Assembly (NCBI GenBank): GCA_018066965.1
Contig: JAGPVP010000111.1
Coordinates: 27,262 to 91,261 of the forward strand
Reading direction: 5' to 3'
Length of the DNA stretch: 64,000 bases
Source: Zhongshania sp.
GTDB lineage: Bacteria; Pseudomonadota; Gammaproteobacteria; Pseudomonadales; Spongiibacteraceae
Positions 26,172-35,483 of the stretch are shown in pieces. The notes under the pieces were generated by a model that made no database searches, was not told the DNA's origin, and saw only the letters and a program-made list of their open reading frames with translations. Positions within the stretch are counted from its first letter, which is position 1, and the number at the start of each line of letters is the position of its first letter. A program made the position numbers and the translations under genes.

Positions 26172-27362
26172 ATGCGTAATCCCCTGTCTCTTCAAGAGGC
26201 CCAAAAACTAGTATTGCATTCCCAGCGCCTACCCGCTGGAAAGCAAACTGGTAGCGCAAGCGCGGCAACGCTGGCGGCTATCGAACATCTTGGTTATATC
26301 CAGATAGACACAATTTCCACCATTCAGCGCGCCCACCACCACACTTTATGGAATCGAAACCCGCGCTATAAGGCGGAGCAACTCGACCAGTTGATTGCTG
26401 ATAAAAGAGTCTTTGAATACTGGTCACATGCCGCCGCTTACCTGCCGATGCGAGATTATCGTTACAGCTTGCCGCGCAAGCAGGCCATTGCCAATGGAGA
26501 ACAACGCCACTGGTATGCACCCGACAAAGCGCTTATGAAATCTGTGCTCAAACGCATTACGGCCGAAGGCCCGCTGATGGCAAAAGACTTTGAGCATACG
26601 GGTAAAAAGCTCAGTGACTGGACAGCCAAACCCGCCAAACGGGCACTGGAAAGCCTGTTTATGCAGGGCGAATTAATGATTTCCGGTCGGGTTAATTTTC
26701 ATAAGGTTTACGATTTACGCGAGCGTGTATTACCCGCAGGCCTAGATACAACAACGCCTAGCTCAGAGGAATACGCTCGGTTTCTTATCTGTCGTTATTT
26801 ACAGGCCAACGGGGTGGGCCAAGCTGCAGAAATAAGCTATCTGCTAAAGAACATTAAACCACTCATCACTACTACGCTAGGAGCTATGGTAGCTGATGGT
26901 GAGCTACAAGAGATCGATGTTGCCGGCATACAATACTATGTATTAGCCAGCTCACTAGACCTGCTCAGCAAACCCTTGGCTCGTAACAAGCTGGCGATAT
27001 TATCGCCCTTCGACAATTTATTAATTCAACGCAAGCGCATGCAAGCCTTGTTCAATTTTGACTATTTGATTGAGTGCTATGTGCCTGAGGAAAAACGCCA
27101 GTACGGCTATTTCTCGCTGCCTATCTTATGGGATGGCAAACTGGTAGCCCGAATGGATTGCAAGGCCGACAGGCGTGAATCACATCTCCATATTCATCAT
27201 TTAGCGCTAGAATCAACATTAAATAATATCGATGATTTCTCGCAAGCACTTAGCAAAACACTCCCCACCTTTATGCAGTTCAATAACTGCACACAACTTA
27301 CGTTGCACAAAACTACCCCAAAAAAATTCCCTCCGCTGCCGCCGAGCCTCTACAGGCTCTGA
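26172..27362 (+). CDS. YcaQ/AlkX-type DNA glycosylase (winged-helix, crosslink repair)
   Basis: 396 residues of the HTH_42 family. SLQEAQKLVLHSQRL and the IDTISTIQRAHHHTLWNRNPRY segment are characteristic. The catalytic motif reads Q44-I45-D46, the QxD form used by YcaQ/AlkX to unhook interstrand crosslinks and excise bulky N7-alkylguanine; Streptomyces AlkZ has QxQ. ILSPFDNLLIQRKR is also conserved. It follows the CsoR-like regulator by 116 nt on the same strand but no link is evident. Confidence 0.9.
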   Translation: MRNPLSLQEAQKLVLHSQRLPAGKQTGSASAATLAAIEHLGYIQIDTISTIQRAHHHTLWNRNPRYKAEQLDQLIADKRVFEYWSHAAAYLPMRDYRYSLPRKQAIANGEQRHWYAPDKALMKSVLKRITAEGPLMAKDFEHTGKKLSDWTAKPAKRALESLFMQGELMISGRVNFHKVYDLRERVLPAGLDTTTPSSEEYARFLICRYLQANGVGQAAEISYLLKNIKPLITTTLGAMVADGELQEIDVAGIQYYVLASSLDLLSKPLARNKLAILSPFDNLLIQRKRMQALFNFDYLIECYVPEEKRQYGYFSLPILWDGKLVARMDCKADRRESHLHIHHLALESTLNNIDDFSQALSKTLPTFMQFNNCTQLTLHKTTPKKFPPLPPSLYRL

Positions 27363-27587
27363 AACTAAACTATGGCGTGGTACGTCTAAGTGCAGCCATA
27401 TTGCTTTATAATACGAGTATAAACACCAAACAGCGGATCAAACAAAACCAAGGAGCACCCGCGAAATAGCTCGCAGCGGAATACACTTATACCCGCATTT
27501 TTCATAGCCGATGCCTAGGGAGGCTCTGCACAACCCAAATGTAAGCTATTCATTACGGACAATGAAAAAACCAACTAGGACTACTGA

Positions 27588-29324
27588 GTGACTATCGAGT
27601 TAATTTACCAATATATCTTCGGAGGCGCAGTACTCGCCTTTTTATGCGTAATTGCGAGTGTTTTTTCACGCCGTGTCGGTGCTCCATTATTATTGGTATT
27701 TCTCTTACTCGGAATGCTTGCAGGCGAAGACGGTTTTGGCGGAATCAAATTCGATGATTTTAGCCAAGCATTCTTATTCGGCAACCTAGCACTGGCTATT
27801 ATCATATTTGACGGCGGATTAGGCACTCGAAAAGACAGCTTCCGCGTAAGCCTAAAACCAGCGCTTTCTCTAGCGACCATAGGCGTGTTTGCGACCGCCG
27901 CGATTACCGGCCTCGCAGCTCAGTGGATACTAGACTTATCTTGGCAAGAAGGCCTATTAATTGGTGCCATCGTCGGCTCCACCGATGCAGCAGCCGTATT
28001 CGGCTTATTGAGAACCGCCGGACTAGAATTAAAAGAACGTACCGGAGCAACACTGGAAATAGAATCGGGATCAAACGACCCGATGGCGATATTCCTCACC
28101 ATTACCATGGTGCAAATACTACAATTAAGTAACAGCGACACCAGCGCAGGCTGGACAATCGTTCAAGAGCTAGTAAGCCAACTAGGTTTAGGGATAGCCA
28201 TTGGGCTTGCCGGAGGTTATTTTTTAACTCTTCTGCTCAAAGAATTGCAACTCACTCCGTCCCTGTATCCACTACTAACTCTTGCTGGCGGACTGAGTAT
28301 ATTCGGCGCGGCCACCATTCTTGATGGCAGTGGCTTTCTCGCTATTTTCATCACCGGTGCCATGGTTGGGAACACACCTCTACCATTCAGCAATGATGTC
28401 CGTCGCTTCCATGATGGTATGGCTTGGCTAAGCCAGATCGGCATGTTTGTCATGCTCGGTTTGCTTATCACCCCAAGCAACTTGATACCCATTATTATGC
28501 CCGCCCTAGCCATTGCATTCGTATTGATATTCATAGCTAGGCCGCTAGCTGTTTGGCTTTCTTTATTACCCTTTCATTTCCCATGGCGTGAACAGGTATT
28601 CATTGGCTGGTGTGGCTTGCGCGGCGCAGTGCCAATAATTCTGGCTCTCTTTCCTTCATTGGCAGGGCTAGAGCACACCCAAACCTATTTCGAACTAGTA
28701 TTTTTCGTGGTGCTGATTTCTCTTGTCCTGCAAGGCTGGACCATCGCTCCAATTGCAAAATGGATGCAAATAGAACTACCACCCTCTAACAAAGAACCAG
28801 AACATCAACACTTAACGCTAAAGCACGACCAAGACAAAGAACTACTGATATACAGCGTAGTGGCAGAAAGTCGTGCAGCTGGTTTAGCCACAAAAAATTT
28901 ACCCATGAAAGAGGGAAGCCAATTCGTTGGAATTATTCGCCACGGAATACTGATAGACCAAAACGAGGAACAAACGCTTACAAACGACGATCAGGTTGTT
29001 ATTTTATCGTCGACCAGTGCTAAATCCGCGCTAGGTCGTGTATTCGCAAAAACAAGCTCGTCAACTTCAACGGATACGACTTATTTCTTTGGTGAGTTTG
29101 CACTAAATCCAGATGCGAAACTATTCGATATTGCCCAAGCCTATGGTTTCAAAACCGACCCCACTTGGGGCAACGTTTCAGTAGCACAATTTATCGTTAG
29201 TCAGTTCCATGGCAAGCCTGTCATAGGCGATCACGTTCGGCTGGGGCCCATAAAACTAATAGTGAAACATATTGAAGGTGACCATATTCTATCTGTTGGT
29301 TTGAAGCTACAACCCCCTGAGTAA
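27588..29324 (+). CDS. nhaP2: K+/H+ antiporter, NhaP2/CvrA type
   Basis: 578 residues, the same length as E. coli CvrA as I recall it. About 12 membrane segments cover residues 1-390, with the CPA1 motifs IVGSTDAAAVFGLL and IESGSNDPMA, whose Asp residues carry ion exchange. A cytoplasmic TrkA-C (RCK_C) domain follows (about 405-485), then a CorC/HlyC-like domain (about 495-575). It exports K+ (or Na+) for H+ at high internal K+. It starts GTG after a poor ribosome-binding site. A possible -10 (TATAAT at 27407) lies 180 nt upstream with no -35. Confidence 0.92.
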   Translation: MTIELIYQYIFGGAVLAFLCVIASVFSRRVGAPLLLVFLLLGMLAGEDGFGGIKFDDFSQAFLFGNLALAIIIFDGGLGTRKDSFRVSLKPALSLATIGVFATAAITGLAAQWILDLSWQEGLLIGAIVGSTDAAAVFGLLRTAGLELKERTGATLEIESGSNDPMAIFLTITMVQILQLSNSDTSAGWTIVQELVSQLGLGIAIGLAGGYFLTLLLKELQLTPSLYPLLTLAGGLSIFGAATILDGSGFLAIFITGAMVGNTPLPFSNDVRRFHDGMAWLSQIGMFVMLGLLITPSNLIPIIMPALAIAFVLIFIARPLAVWLSLLPFHFPWREQVFIGWCGLRGAVPIILALFPSLAGLEHTQTYFELVFFVVLISLVLQGWTIAPIAKWMQIELPPSNKEPEHQHLTLKHDQDKELLIYSVVAESRAAGLATKNLPMKEGSQFVGIIRHGILIDQNEEQTLTNDDQVVILSSTSAKSALGRVFAKTSSSTSTDTTYFFGEFALNPDAKLFDIAQAYGFKTDPTWGNVSVAQFIVSQFHGKPVIGDHVRLGPIKLIVKHIEGDHILSVGLKLQPPE

Positions 29325-29514
29325 ATATCAAGTCAACGCGCACTCCAATGCCGTTTCAGGTTTATTCAGAAGCAACTAAAAGCCGTCTTGTCGGCCGTGC
29401 ACCATAAAGGCCCTAACATTTTTTCAGAGCAGCAAGAAAGCCCTTAACATCGCTATTGTCCGAGAATCATGCAAGTCACCAGGCATCACCGCAGCCATTG
29501 TTTTTATCGATCAT

Positions 29515-29548
29515 TATTTAGGCCGCATAAGAGTATGTAGCCTAAATA
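29515..29548. terminator. Possible hairpin between the antiporter and cellulose genes
   Basis: TATTTAGGC (29515-29523) pairs with GCCTAAATA (29540-29548) across a 16-nt loop in the 284-nt convergent gap. It could end the bcs transcript or the nhaP2 transcript. No U-tract is present. Confidence 0.4.
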
Positions 29549-29608
29549 GGGAACATAAGATCAAGGAGCGTATTGTAATACAGAAGGAATATTGCGACGT
29601 TTATGATG

Positions 29609-30640
29609 CTAATACATCAACGGAACAAAGGTGCTTCTTGTCGCTAAGCGCGCCAACATTAGTAACGAGGCACTGTAATAATCGTCTTTATATGAAGGGG
29701 TGTTTGGAATATTCGTACCAAATCCGACAAGCAATTGGCGAACTGCCATTCCCCCATCAGATAGAGAATAACTCGCCGCTTCACCGGATAAAAGATCTAC
29801 CCATGCAGGTGGTTGGCCTTGCTCTTCCCAATACGCACGTATCGCCCGTATTCCCGGTGTTTGGGTAATGCCGCCCCAGAAAAAATACAGCGGAATGCGA
29901 ACCGCTTCAAATCCAAAACGTACCGGCCAACCTTGCGCTGGAGCAAGCTCACCCATATTAGATAATTGCACCCAATCTGCCGGTAGCTTTCTGGGGCCAA
30001 ATCGCGCGACCTCCAATAGTCGTTTACTATCTTGCAGCAACGCCGACCAAGGCCCATCAGGCTCTATGCGTGCAAAGTGTTGAATAGCAGGAATAACAAA
30101 ATAAGAAAGGTTGATGACCGTATAACCATCATGCACAAAACCGTCTTTAGCAGGCAGCAACACCGTGTAACCTGCCACGCCTCGTATTAAATGTTTTCGA
30201 ATTTCTCGCCGAAGCACCGATGCCTGATAGCGATATTCGTGATTACCCCAACGTTGCCCAGCAAGACTCAGCGCCCAAGCAATCATCAGATCACCATCGC
30301 TCGCATTATTAGTATCTGCGACGGCTACTTTAGCCGAGGGATCGTAGCGCCAAGAAAATAGCTTGTCATTATGACGACGTAGATGCTGATCAGTCCAATG
30401 CCATAATTGATCGAACTGGTCGCGATCATTATGAGCCACGGCCATTAGCATCGCCCAACCCTGACCTTCTGTGTGGCTAACATTTTTGCTGCCAGTGTCG
30501 ATCACCCTGCCCTCAGCAGAGATAAACCTCGTTACATAATTTCGCCAACCTTCATCATTAGACGAATAAAGATCAGATGATGCACAGGCCATGGACGTTA
30601 GACCAATGAGTAGAATAAGTAAGCGAAGGCTAGCCGCCAT
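29609..30640 (-). CDS. bcsZ: Periplasmic endo-1,4-glucanase of the cellulose operon (GH8)
   Basis: 343 residues. An N-terminal hydrophobic signal (about 1-20, ending SMACAS) precedes the GH8 domain. The catalytic acid is Glu58 in SHTEGQGWAML, and NNASDGDLMIAWAL (111-124) carries the conserved substrate-binding Asp residues. BcsZ trims glucan chains during cellulose synthesis and affects fibre quality. It is the last gene of the operon and overlaps bcsD by 11 bp, which implies coupled translation. A Cys after the signal is present but is not a good lipobox. Confidence 0.95.
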   Translation of the reverse strand: MAASLRLLILLIGLTSMACASSDLYSSNDEGWRNYVTRFISAEGRVIDTGSKNVSHTEGQGWAMLMAVAHNDRDQFDQLWHWTDQHLRRHNDKLFSWRYDPSAKVAVADTNNASDGDLMIAWALSLAGQRWGNHEYRYQASVLRREIRKHLIRGVAGYTVLLPAKDGFVHDGYTVINLSYFVIPAIQHFARIEPDGPWSALLQDSKRLLEVARFGPRKLPADWVQLSNMGELAPAQGWPVRFGFEAVRIPLYFFWGGITQTPGIRAIRAYWEEQGQPPAWVDLLSGEAASYSLSDGGMAVRQLLVGFGTNIPNTPSYKDDYYSASLLMLARLATRSTFVPLMY

Positions 30641-31103
30641 ACTTCAGCTCGAGAGGGGCTCCCGGCAGAGTGGGAATGACATTCACCTCCAGTGAGGCGT
30701 CACCACCCTGCGCTCTTAGCCATGCGGTATAGATCCCCTGCAGCAAGGCTGCAAAGGCAAGCGGCCAAAAACTATCGCTTCCTTCATCGGGGTTTGGCCA
30801 ACCGTCATGCAGAACTGTAATCTGGGTGGTTTCCGCGGAAAACTGACACCAGCCCCAATCAAGCTCGCGCCAAATTTGATTAGCATTCGCTTCAAATTCC
30901 TCCAAGGTATCGTGCTCATTTAGCGGAAAGCGCTTTGCTAATTTCATGCCTAATGCATTAAAAAAAGCCCGAACCTCGTTCGCACCAACATTGCTATCCA
31001 ATTCTTCTAGCAACACTGAAAGAAAATCTCGCCACTGCGTATTACACTGCCGATTGCGATAGTAGGCTAAATTTTGAGCCTGATTCGTTAGTGAAGTACT
31101 CAT
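30630..31103 (-). CDS. bcsD: Cellulose synthase subunit D (crystallisation factor)
   Basis: 157 residues, AcsD/BcsD family. Features include WRDFLSVLLEELDSNVG, FFNALGMKLAKRFPL, the ANQIWRELDWGWCQF core and the C-terminal LLQGIYTAWLRAQGG. In Komagataeibacter the octameric ring of this protein sits in the periplasm, guides four glucan chains and raises crystallinity; no classical signal peptide is seen here or in the family. It lies 3 nt after bcsC and overlaps bcsZ. Its presence defines a type I bcs operon. Confidence 0.93.
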   Translation of the reverse strand: MSTSLTNQAQNLAYYRNRQCNTQWRDFLSVLLEELDSNVGANEVRAFFNALGMKLAKRFPLNEHDTLEEFEANANQIWRELDWGWCQFSAETTQITVLHDGWPNPDEGSDSFWPLAFAALLQGIYTAWLRAQGGDASLEVNVIPTLPGAPLELKYGG

Positions 31104-31106
31104 GTA

Positions 31107-34100
31107 TTAGGGGTCCGTGTTGTACAAGAAATTAATCACAGCCGATGTTTCAGAATAATCACCAAAGGTGTCATAAGAAATACGCGAACCAATACTCAGT
31201 GCCGGAGAAAGCTCATAACGCATACCCGCGCCCAGGTTCATACCAAAGCCACTCTCACTTTCTGATTTATAGCGCGATTCTGTGATTCCGCCACTCTCTG
31301 CCAAAATATCTAACCAGCGTTGTTCATAGGCCAGGGTCGGGAAATACGCTGCGCTAGCAACGCTATAACTTTGAAACCCTAAAGACGCCCCCGCGTTCCA
31401 CGACAGTTTTTTATATTTCTCCGAATAATTAATTGGAAATGCCAAGCTAACGTAACTTTGTGGACTAAAATAACCGCCGTGACCGTAAGTGAATTTGCTC
31501 AAGTTATCATCAAAACTCGAATACCCAACATTTACCCCGGTCTGTAAAATAGTTTGATCGCGGTGAATTGGTCGCAAATACGCGCCAAAATTCGCTTGCA
31601 CCATTTGGTTGCCTTTTACATTTTCGCCATCGTAATAATAAAAGCCGAAGTCACCATAAAAACCAAGATCTTCATTATCAAAAGCGAGTCCAATATTTGC
31701 GCCGCTACGTGTTACTGCGCCCCACCGATCTCCGGTCAGCGGGTCTTTAACCCCCGCGTAGGAAAGTAAACTATCCACAACCGCCCGACGTTGTGCCTGC
31801 AAACGCAGCTCAGTATTACTGCTTATTTTTGGTGTCCACGAAATACCACCCACCAAATTCGTAATTTCAAAGCCCAATGGTGTGCTGCCAATATCTGCGA
31901 CAAAGGTATCGCGCTGATAATTTAACTCCACACCCAATCCAGCCTCTTCGTTATTACTTAAAGGAATCGTGCGATTATAAGCGCCAATCCGGGTAATCAA
32001 TTTCGAAATAAGATCACTCGCCGCTTTACTGCGCACCTGGTAAGACGCAACATCGTCGGCTGCCAGCGAGAAATTATTATCGCCAAATTGCTGTAATAAA
32101 TAATCATCAACAAATTGACGCTGATCTACAGACAGCCTATCCAAGTCTATACCGACTTCATATAAGGGATTTCTATTAACTGCTAGCCCGAAATTTCGTT
32201 GCGCAGTTTGCACACGGGCCTCAAGCGCGGCAACTTCCTGTGCACTGCCGGTGCCCTGCGCAGCTTCCAGCGCGGCATTAGCTAAGGCTAACTCCTGAGC
32301 GCTAATATCAACCTGATCAATAATTGGCCCAACGCGGTTTAACTTTTCAGCCAAACCACTGGATATCGAGCTGTACACCGCCGAGCGATAAAAACGCCCA
32401 GCGCTGTCTTCATCTAAGGTACCGGCATTTAAGAATACTGGCGTTACTACCGCCTCTAAACGACCATTACCTACTGGAACACCTGAAAAGGCCAGCTCGC
32501 CGCTCACTTCAGCCAGCTGACTCAGACCTTCCTCACCCTGACGAAAACGCATCGCAATATCACCACGTACACGAGGTGAAAGATCCTTTTTAAGCTTGCT
32601 GCGATAAGTATCTATGCCGGCAATTTCTCGGCGCTGACTATTCGTCGCAGCGGTATGACTTTCATTCCGCTTACTTGTAGCCGTTGCCGCAGCCAAGTGT
32701 TCTCTGCCCTCATCTTGCCAGTAGCGTGTCGACCACTGCAAAGGCATTTTATCGTCATAGGGGCTGCCCAATATGTCATCTGAACTTGCCGTCTGTTCAG
32801 AATCGAAACGCCGATCAACAAATTTACGATCAGCTCGCTCCGGTCTCCAGCGCCCCGCCACAGCTGTACGTCCAGGTAGCCAAGCACCCGTATCAGCGAA
32901 ACTGTCAACCTCTGAGCTTTTAAGCAAACGGCGCCAGCGCGTATCGCCATCTTGTTTTTGTAAACCGGATAAACGATTTCGAAATGGGTTCTCAGCAAAT
33001 AGATACTCACCGCTGTCATTACTATCGCGTAACTCGCCCGCTGCGACCATCCGCGCTTGCTCAACAAACGCCAGCGCCTGGCGTTTATCGCCTTGGGCCT
33101 CGGCAGTACGCGCTGCGAGAATTAACCAGTCAGGTGATTCCAAGGGTGCCGCTTGCTGCAAAAATGACTCTGCGGTGTCGGGGTCATCGGCGGCAAGTGC
33201 CGTTTCAGTTAATCCTATTAAAGCTGCATTTTGGGTATCTACCCCCTGCTCATAAACATACTGATAAACCTGAGTGGCGTGATCAAAATAATTGCCTTGC
33301 CGGTACAGACCAGCCAGAACTAGCAGCATGGCGCTATCGTCTGGATTATCTTCCAAGCCAGTTACCAGTAGATCATAAGCTTCAGCAAATTTTTTATCGG
33401 CCTGTAATTTACTCGCTTGAGCCAGCAAAATATCCCTGCTCGCCTGCGCTAAAACTTGGTGCGCGTTTTCATCGCCACCGGCTTCGCGCTCTAGAAATCC
33501 TAATAATCGTTGCGCTTCGCGCTCATTGTCCGACTTCATTAACACTGCCAAATGGTCTAGGTAGTCTTGTGGCGACGCCTTGAAGCCACCATCAAGATCT
33601 CGTCGAACCAAGGCCAGCGCCAAGCTACGTTCCCCCTCCGCCAATAGCATCGCGGCAACTTGGCCAAGCTCTGAGGGCGTCGCAGGCGGATTGCGATAAA
33701 CATCGTCTAATGCCATTTCGACATTCACGGGATCACCGCTTTCAAGAATGGCTTTTAAAGACTGTATGCGATGTCCGCGATTGGCTCTTAGCAACAAGGC
33801 CTGCTGGGATTCACCACGTTGCTTACTAGGAATTCGCTCGATTAATTGCTCAACGTCTAACCAGCGCTGCTGCTTTTCAGCCAACATCGCGGCAACTGTT
33901 AAGCCATCGTTGCTGCCTTGATTGACCAATGGCGCCAACATGGCTCGAGCCCTAGCAGGCTGCTTTCGATCATCGTATAAGCGTGCCAACTCCAACCGCA
34001 ACCAAGGGTCGTCAGGTGCGACGACCATCGCCTCGCGCAGCACTATCTCCCCCGCCGAAGCTTGTCCTTTAGCAATAAGAGACGCACCGCGCTCGCGCAA

Positions 34101-35483
34101 TTGGTTTACACGCTCAGCCTGTAAATATCCCAAACGCTTACGGTCTGCTTCCGGTAATTTAGCGAACTCAATCTCTGCTTCGTTATACTCTTTTCTAACA
34201 ATTAAAGAGCGAACCAAACCAGAGCGTGCGGCAACTGAATTTGGCACCTCGATCAAAAACCGACGATAAACAGCTTCCGCCTCCCCTGCTCGGCCTTTCC
34301 CCATAAGAATTTCGGCTTGTAACAGGCGCGCGTCTTGCCCACGCACCCCTAAGCTATTAGTCAAAGGGAGAACTGCGGAATACGCCGCATCGAACTGCCC
34401 AGCCTTAAATTTTTGCCGAACGCCCTCTAGGCTAGCGTAGAATCGCGCTGAGTCACGGGCATCGCGCCACTTACCTGCTGATTTTGGTGCCATCGACATC
34501 GCTTTAGTCAACGTGCTATCTGCCGCTGTAAACTGGCCATTCCGCAACTGTATCAAGCCCATACCAGCCACGGCTTCCGCATCGTTTGGGTGTGCTTGCA
34601 ATGCCGTATTAAATGCCGCTTTTGCCTCCCGCAAATTACCTTTTTTAAGCGCATCGTAGGCCTGCGCCTGCGCTTGACCGGTATCTTTCTTCGACGAATT
34701 TAAATGTGCGAGAACCTCCTGATCATCAGGAAACTTCTTAATATAGGACTTAATACTTTCAGCGTATCTTGGCGTAGCTGGCAGCCACAGTAAGCTTTGG
34801 CGCCAAGCCTTGCGAACTCGCTCATCTTGCTTTTCATCCCAAAGCAGTGCCAAACGGTCAGCACCTTCACTGCGGGTCTCACTGCGGTAGGTCAGCATTT
34901 CAGCATGCGCTAATGCGACGTTATAGTTTTGAGGATGGAGTTTGGCTAGCTGCGCTAATCCCTGCCGCGCCTCTTGCCAGCCGTCATTGCTACCAGCAAG
35001 AGTCTGGTAATACTCTAACGCGAGGTCATCTGGCGGAGCCTCGCCAGCAAACAGCTCGCGATAAATAGCCGCCGACTTCTCTGATTCGCCCCGCGCGGCC
35101 AGCGTCCGCGCTTTCGCTAATACCGAGTCATCGAGTGACTTTCTGCGCAGACGTTTGCTTAACTCCTCCCACTGCTTACTTTTCGGTGCCGTAAGCCGCA
35201 GCTTCTCGGCCCATTTGTCCGCTGCGGTAGAATTACTTCGGTTCAACTCTAATAAAGCCATCTGATAAAGCGCCTCACTATTGCTTTCATCAGATGCCAG
35301 CACTCTGCGCAAAGAGTCTTCCGCCAGGTCGGCGCGACCAGACTCTGTCCAAAAGCGAGCTTGCTCAAGCAAACGCGCATAAGACGCATCTTGTGCCGTG
35401 GCCGCGCTAGGCAGTAATACCGCGAATGCAAAAAATAGTGACCACTTTTTAAAGTAATATTTTTCCCCTATTGGCACCGTCAT
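31107..35483 (-). CDS. bcsC: Cellulose synthase outer-membrane export subunit BcsC
   Basis: 1458 residues from the ATG at 35483, which has GGAGGAAA just upstream and overlaps the bcsAB stop as ATGA; a longer frame to 35603 reads into bcsAB. A signal peptide (about 1-31, ending ATAQ) is followed by many TPR repeats (about 35-870: ALYQMALLELNRSN, AVAGMGLIQLRNGQ). The C-terminal BCSC_C beta-barrel (about the last 350 residues, ending VINFLYNTDP) is the glucan pore. The periplasmic TPR scaffold connects BcsB to the pore. Full length for the family at the long end. Confidence 0.95.
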   Translation of the reverse strand: MTVPIGEKYYFKKWSLFFAFAVLLPSAATAQDASYARLLEQARFWTESGRADLAEDSLRRVLASDESNSEALYQMALLELNRSNSTAADKWAEKLRLTAPKSKQWEELSKRLRRKSLDDSVLAKARTLAARGESEKSAAIYRELFAGEAPPDDLALEYYQTLAGSNDGWQEARQGLAQLAKLHPQNYNVALAHAEMLTYRSETRSEGADRLALLWDEKQDERVRKAWRQSLLWLPATPRYAESIKSYIKKFPDDQEVLAHLNSSKKDTGQAQAQAYDALKKGNLREAKAAFNTALQAHPNDAEAVAGMGLIQLRNGQFTAADSTLTKAMSMAPKSAGKWRDARDSARFYASLEGVRQKFKAGQFDAAYSAVLPLTNSLGVRGQDARLLQAEILMGKGRAGEAEAVYRRFLIEVPNSVAARSGLVRSLIVRKEYNEAEIEFAKLPEADRKRLGYLQAERVNQLRERGASLIAKGQASAGEIVLREAMVVAPDDPWLRLELARLYDDRKQPARARAMLAPLVNQGSNDGLTVAAMLAEKQQRWLDVEQLIERIPSKQRGESQQALLLRANRGHRIQSLKAILESGDPVNVEMALDDVYRNPPATPSELGQVAAMLLAEGERSLALALVRRDLDGGFKASPQDYLDHLAVLMKSDNEREAQRLLGFLEREAGGDENAHQVLAQASRDILLAQASKLQADKKFAEAYDLLVTGLEDNPDDSAMLLVLAGLYRQGNYFDHATQVYQYVYEQGVDTQNAALIGLTETALAADDPDTAESFLQQAAPLESPDWLILAARTAEAQGDKRQALAFVEQARMVAAGELRDSNDSGEYLFAENPFRNRLSGLQKQDGDTRWRRLLKSSEVDSFADTGAWLPGRTAVAGRWRPERADRKFVDRRFDSEQTASSDDILGSPYDDKMPLQWSTRYWQDEGREHLAAATATSKRNESHTAATNSQRREIAGIDTYRSKLKKDLSPRVRGDIAMRFRQGEEGLSQLAEVSGELAFSGVPVGNGRLEAVVTPVFLNAGTLDEDSAGRFYRSAVYSSISSGLAEKLNRVGPIIDQVDISAQELALANAALEAAQGTGSAQEVAALEARVQTAQRNFGLAVNRNPLYEVGIDLDRLSVDQRQFVDDYLLQQFGDNNFSLAADDVASYQVRSKAASDLISKLITRIGAYNRTIPLSNNEEAGLGVELNYQRDTFVADIGSTPLGFEITNLVGGISWTPKISSNTELRLQAQRRAVVDSLLSYAGVKDPLTGDRWGAVTRSGANIGLAFDNEDLGFYGDFGFYYYDGENVKGNQMVQANFGAYLRPIHRDQTILQTGVNVGYSSFDDNLSKFTYGHGGYFSPQSYVSLAFPINYSEKYKKLSWNAGASLGFQSYSVASAAYFPTLAYEQRWLDILAESGGITESRYKSESESGFGMNLGAGMRYELSPALSIGSRISYDTFGDYSETSAVINFLYNTDP

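Noticed and set aside
26059..26268. 69-codon minus-strand frame between the CsoR and YcaQ genes
   Set aside because: It overlaps the start of the YcaQ gene by about 97 bases, has no family match and no ribosome-binding site.
27407..27412. TATAAT as a promoter for nhaP2
   Set aside because: No -35 at the right distance, no extended -10 and 175 nt from the start codon.
32984..33583. 199-codon plus-strand frame inside bcsC
   Set aside because: It is antisense to the TPR region of bcsC; its composition is not protein-like.
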